Below are positions 5,345-5,697 of a stretch of 5,697 nucleotides of DNA, piece by piece. Every line of letters begins with the position of its first letter. Position 1 is the stretch's first letter. The notes below the pieces were generated by a model, which saw only the letters and a list, made by a program, of their open reading frames with translations, did not search any database and was not told the origin of the DNA. The translations under genes were made by a program, and so were the position numbers. Origin of the DNA: Actinomycetes bacterium (GTDB taxonomy: Bacteria; Actinomycetota; Acidimicrobiia; Acidimicrobiales; Palsa-688); assembly GCA_021827225.1 (NCBI GenBank), contig JAKAXG010000330.1:1-5697 (forward strand), in the 5' to 3' direction.

Positions 5345-5697
5345 ATGTGGACCGACGAACGGGGCTCGGAGGTGCTCGACCGGCCGGAGTGCCGAAGGCT
5401 CCTGGCGGTGGGTGCCAAAGAGCGCCTGCACGGTCATCTGGCTGTGGCCGACGGCAGCGTCCCGTTCGTGCTGCCGCTCGACTACTCGATGCACGACTCG
5501 GACATCATCATCCAGATCGGTGAGGGGCTGTTCTCGGGCGTGGTGGACCGCCTGGTCGCGTTCCAGGTGGACGGCCGGCTGGGCCATCAGGGGCTGCAGG
5601 GCGTGGAGGATGTCTGCGACTGGAGCGTCCTGGCGCAGGGCCTGGCGACCGAGGTGGATTCCGGGTCGATCGGGCATGACGGCCCCCGGCCCCGGGT
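5345..5697 (+). CDS. Pyridoxamine 5'-phosphate oxidase-like (PNPOx-fold) flavin-binding protein, 3' end cut by window
   Basis: An open frame starts at ATG 5345 and runs to the window edge without a stop (117 full codons plus two bases). It begins MWTDERGSEVLDRPECRRLL, continues with KERLHGHLAVADGSVPFVLP and LDYSMHDSDIIIQIGEG, then RLVAFQVDG and CDWSVLAQGLATEV. This is the pattern of the actinobacterial split-barrel PNPOx-like family: an N-terminal helix, then barrel strands where 'VPFVLPLDY' replaces the usual 'P.v.Pv.y', then the strand WSVLAQGLA. Relatives bind FMN or F420 and act as small redox enzymes or flavin sinks; true PNP oxidase activity is not implied. About 20-40 more residues probably lie outside the window. 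No ribosome-binding site precedes the ATG. It is divergent from the universal stress gene, a pairing that fits a stress-response setting. A minus-strand open frame covering the same bases (5261-5677) is an artefact of GC-rich coding DNA. Confidence 0.85.
   Translation, partial: MWTDERGSEVLDRPECRRLLAVGAKERLHGHLAVADGSVPFVLPLDYSMHDSDIIIQIGEGLFSGVVDRLVAFQVDGRLGHQGLQGVEDVCDWSVLAQGLATEVDSGSIGHDGPRPR

Overview
The window is a very GC-rich, densely coding stretch (third codon positions almost all G or C) that looks like an ordinary chromosomal segment of a high-GC Gram-positive bacterium (Actinomycetota). The main support is a DUF1918 protein, a family typical of actinobacteria, together with a GH65 enzyme carrying a HAD-like N-terminus, an actinobacterial-style universal stress protein and a PNPOx-fold protein. 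No phylum-level marker is present, so this placement is an inference. I see no mobile element, CRISPR array, tRNA or rRNA.

Layout: (1) 20-376 (-), a small PRC-barrel protein. (2) 377-523, a divergent promoter region holding a DosR/DevR-like box. (3) 524-718 (+), DUF1918. (4) 715/742/862-3180 (+), a GH65 glycoside phosphorylase-like protein whose reading frame continues upstream of its first ordinary start codon (GTG 862) into the remains of a HAD domain. A GC hairpin sits at the junction with DUF1918. (5) 3181-3269, a short spacer with two mutually exclusive hairpins. (6) 3270-4373 (+), a GT-B (GT4-like) glycosyltransferase. (7) 4383-5264 (-), a two-domain universal stress protein that converges on the glycosyltransferase across a 9-base gap flanked by strong hairpins. 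(8) 5265-5344, a divergent spacer. (9) 5345 to the window end (+), a PNPOx-like flavin-binding protein, cut off by the window edge and apparently lacking a Shine-Dalgarno sequence.

Functionally this resembles a stress/energy-maintenance neighbourhood: PRC-barrel, DUF1918, Usp and PNPOx-like genes around a two-gene glycan module (GH65 breaking alpha-glucosides, GT4 making a glycosidic bond). Two palindromes resembling the DosR (hypoxia/dormancy) operator lie near the stress genes, but their positions relative to the starts are not ideal and regulation is unproven. The most noteworthy points are the unusual, probably CTG-initiated N-terminus of the GH65 protein with its degraded HAD domain, the DosR-like boxes, and the overlapping alternative hairpins between the GH65 and glycosyltransferase genes. 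I do not see a clearly new biological system.
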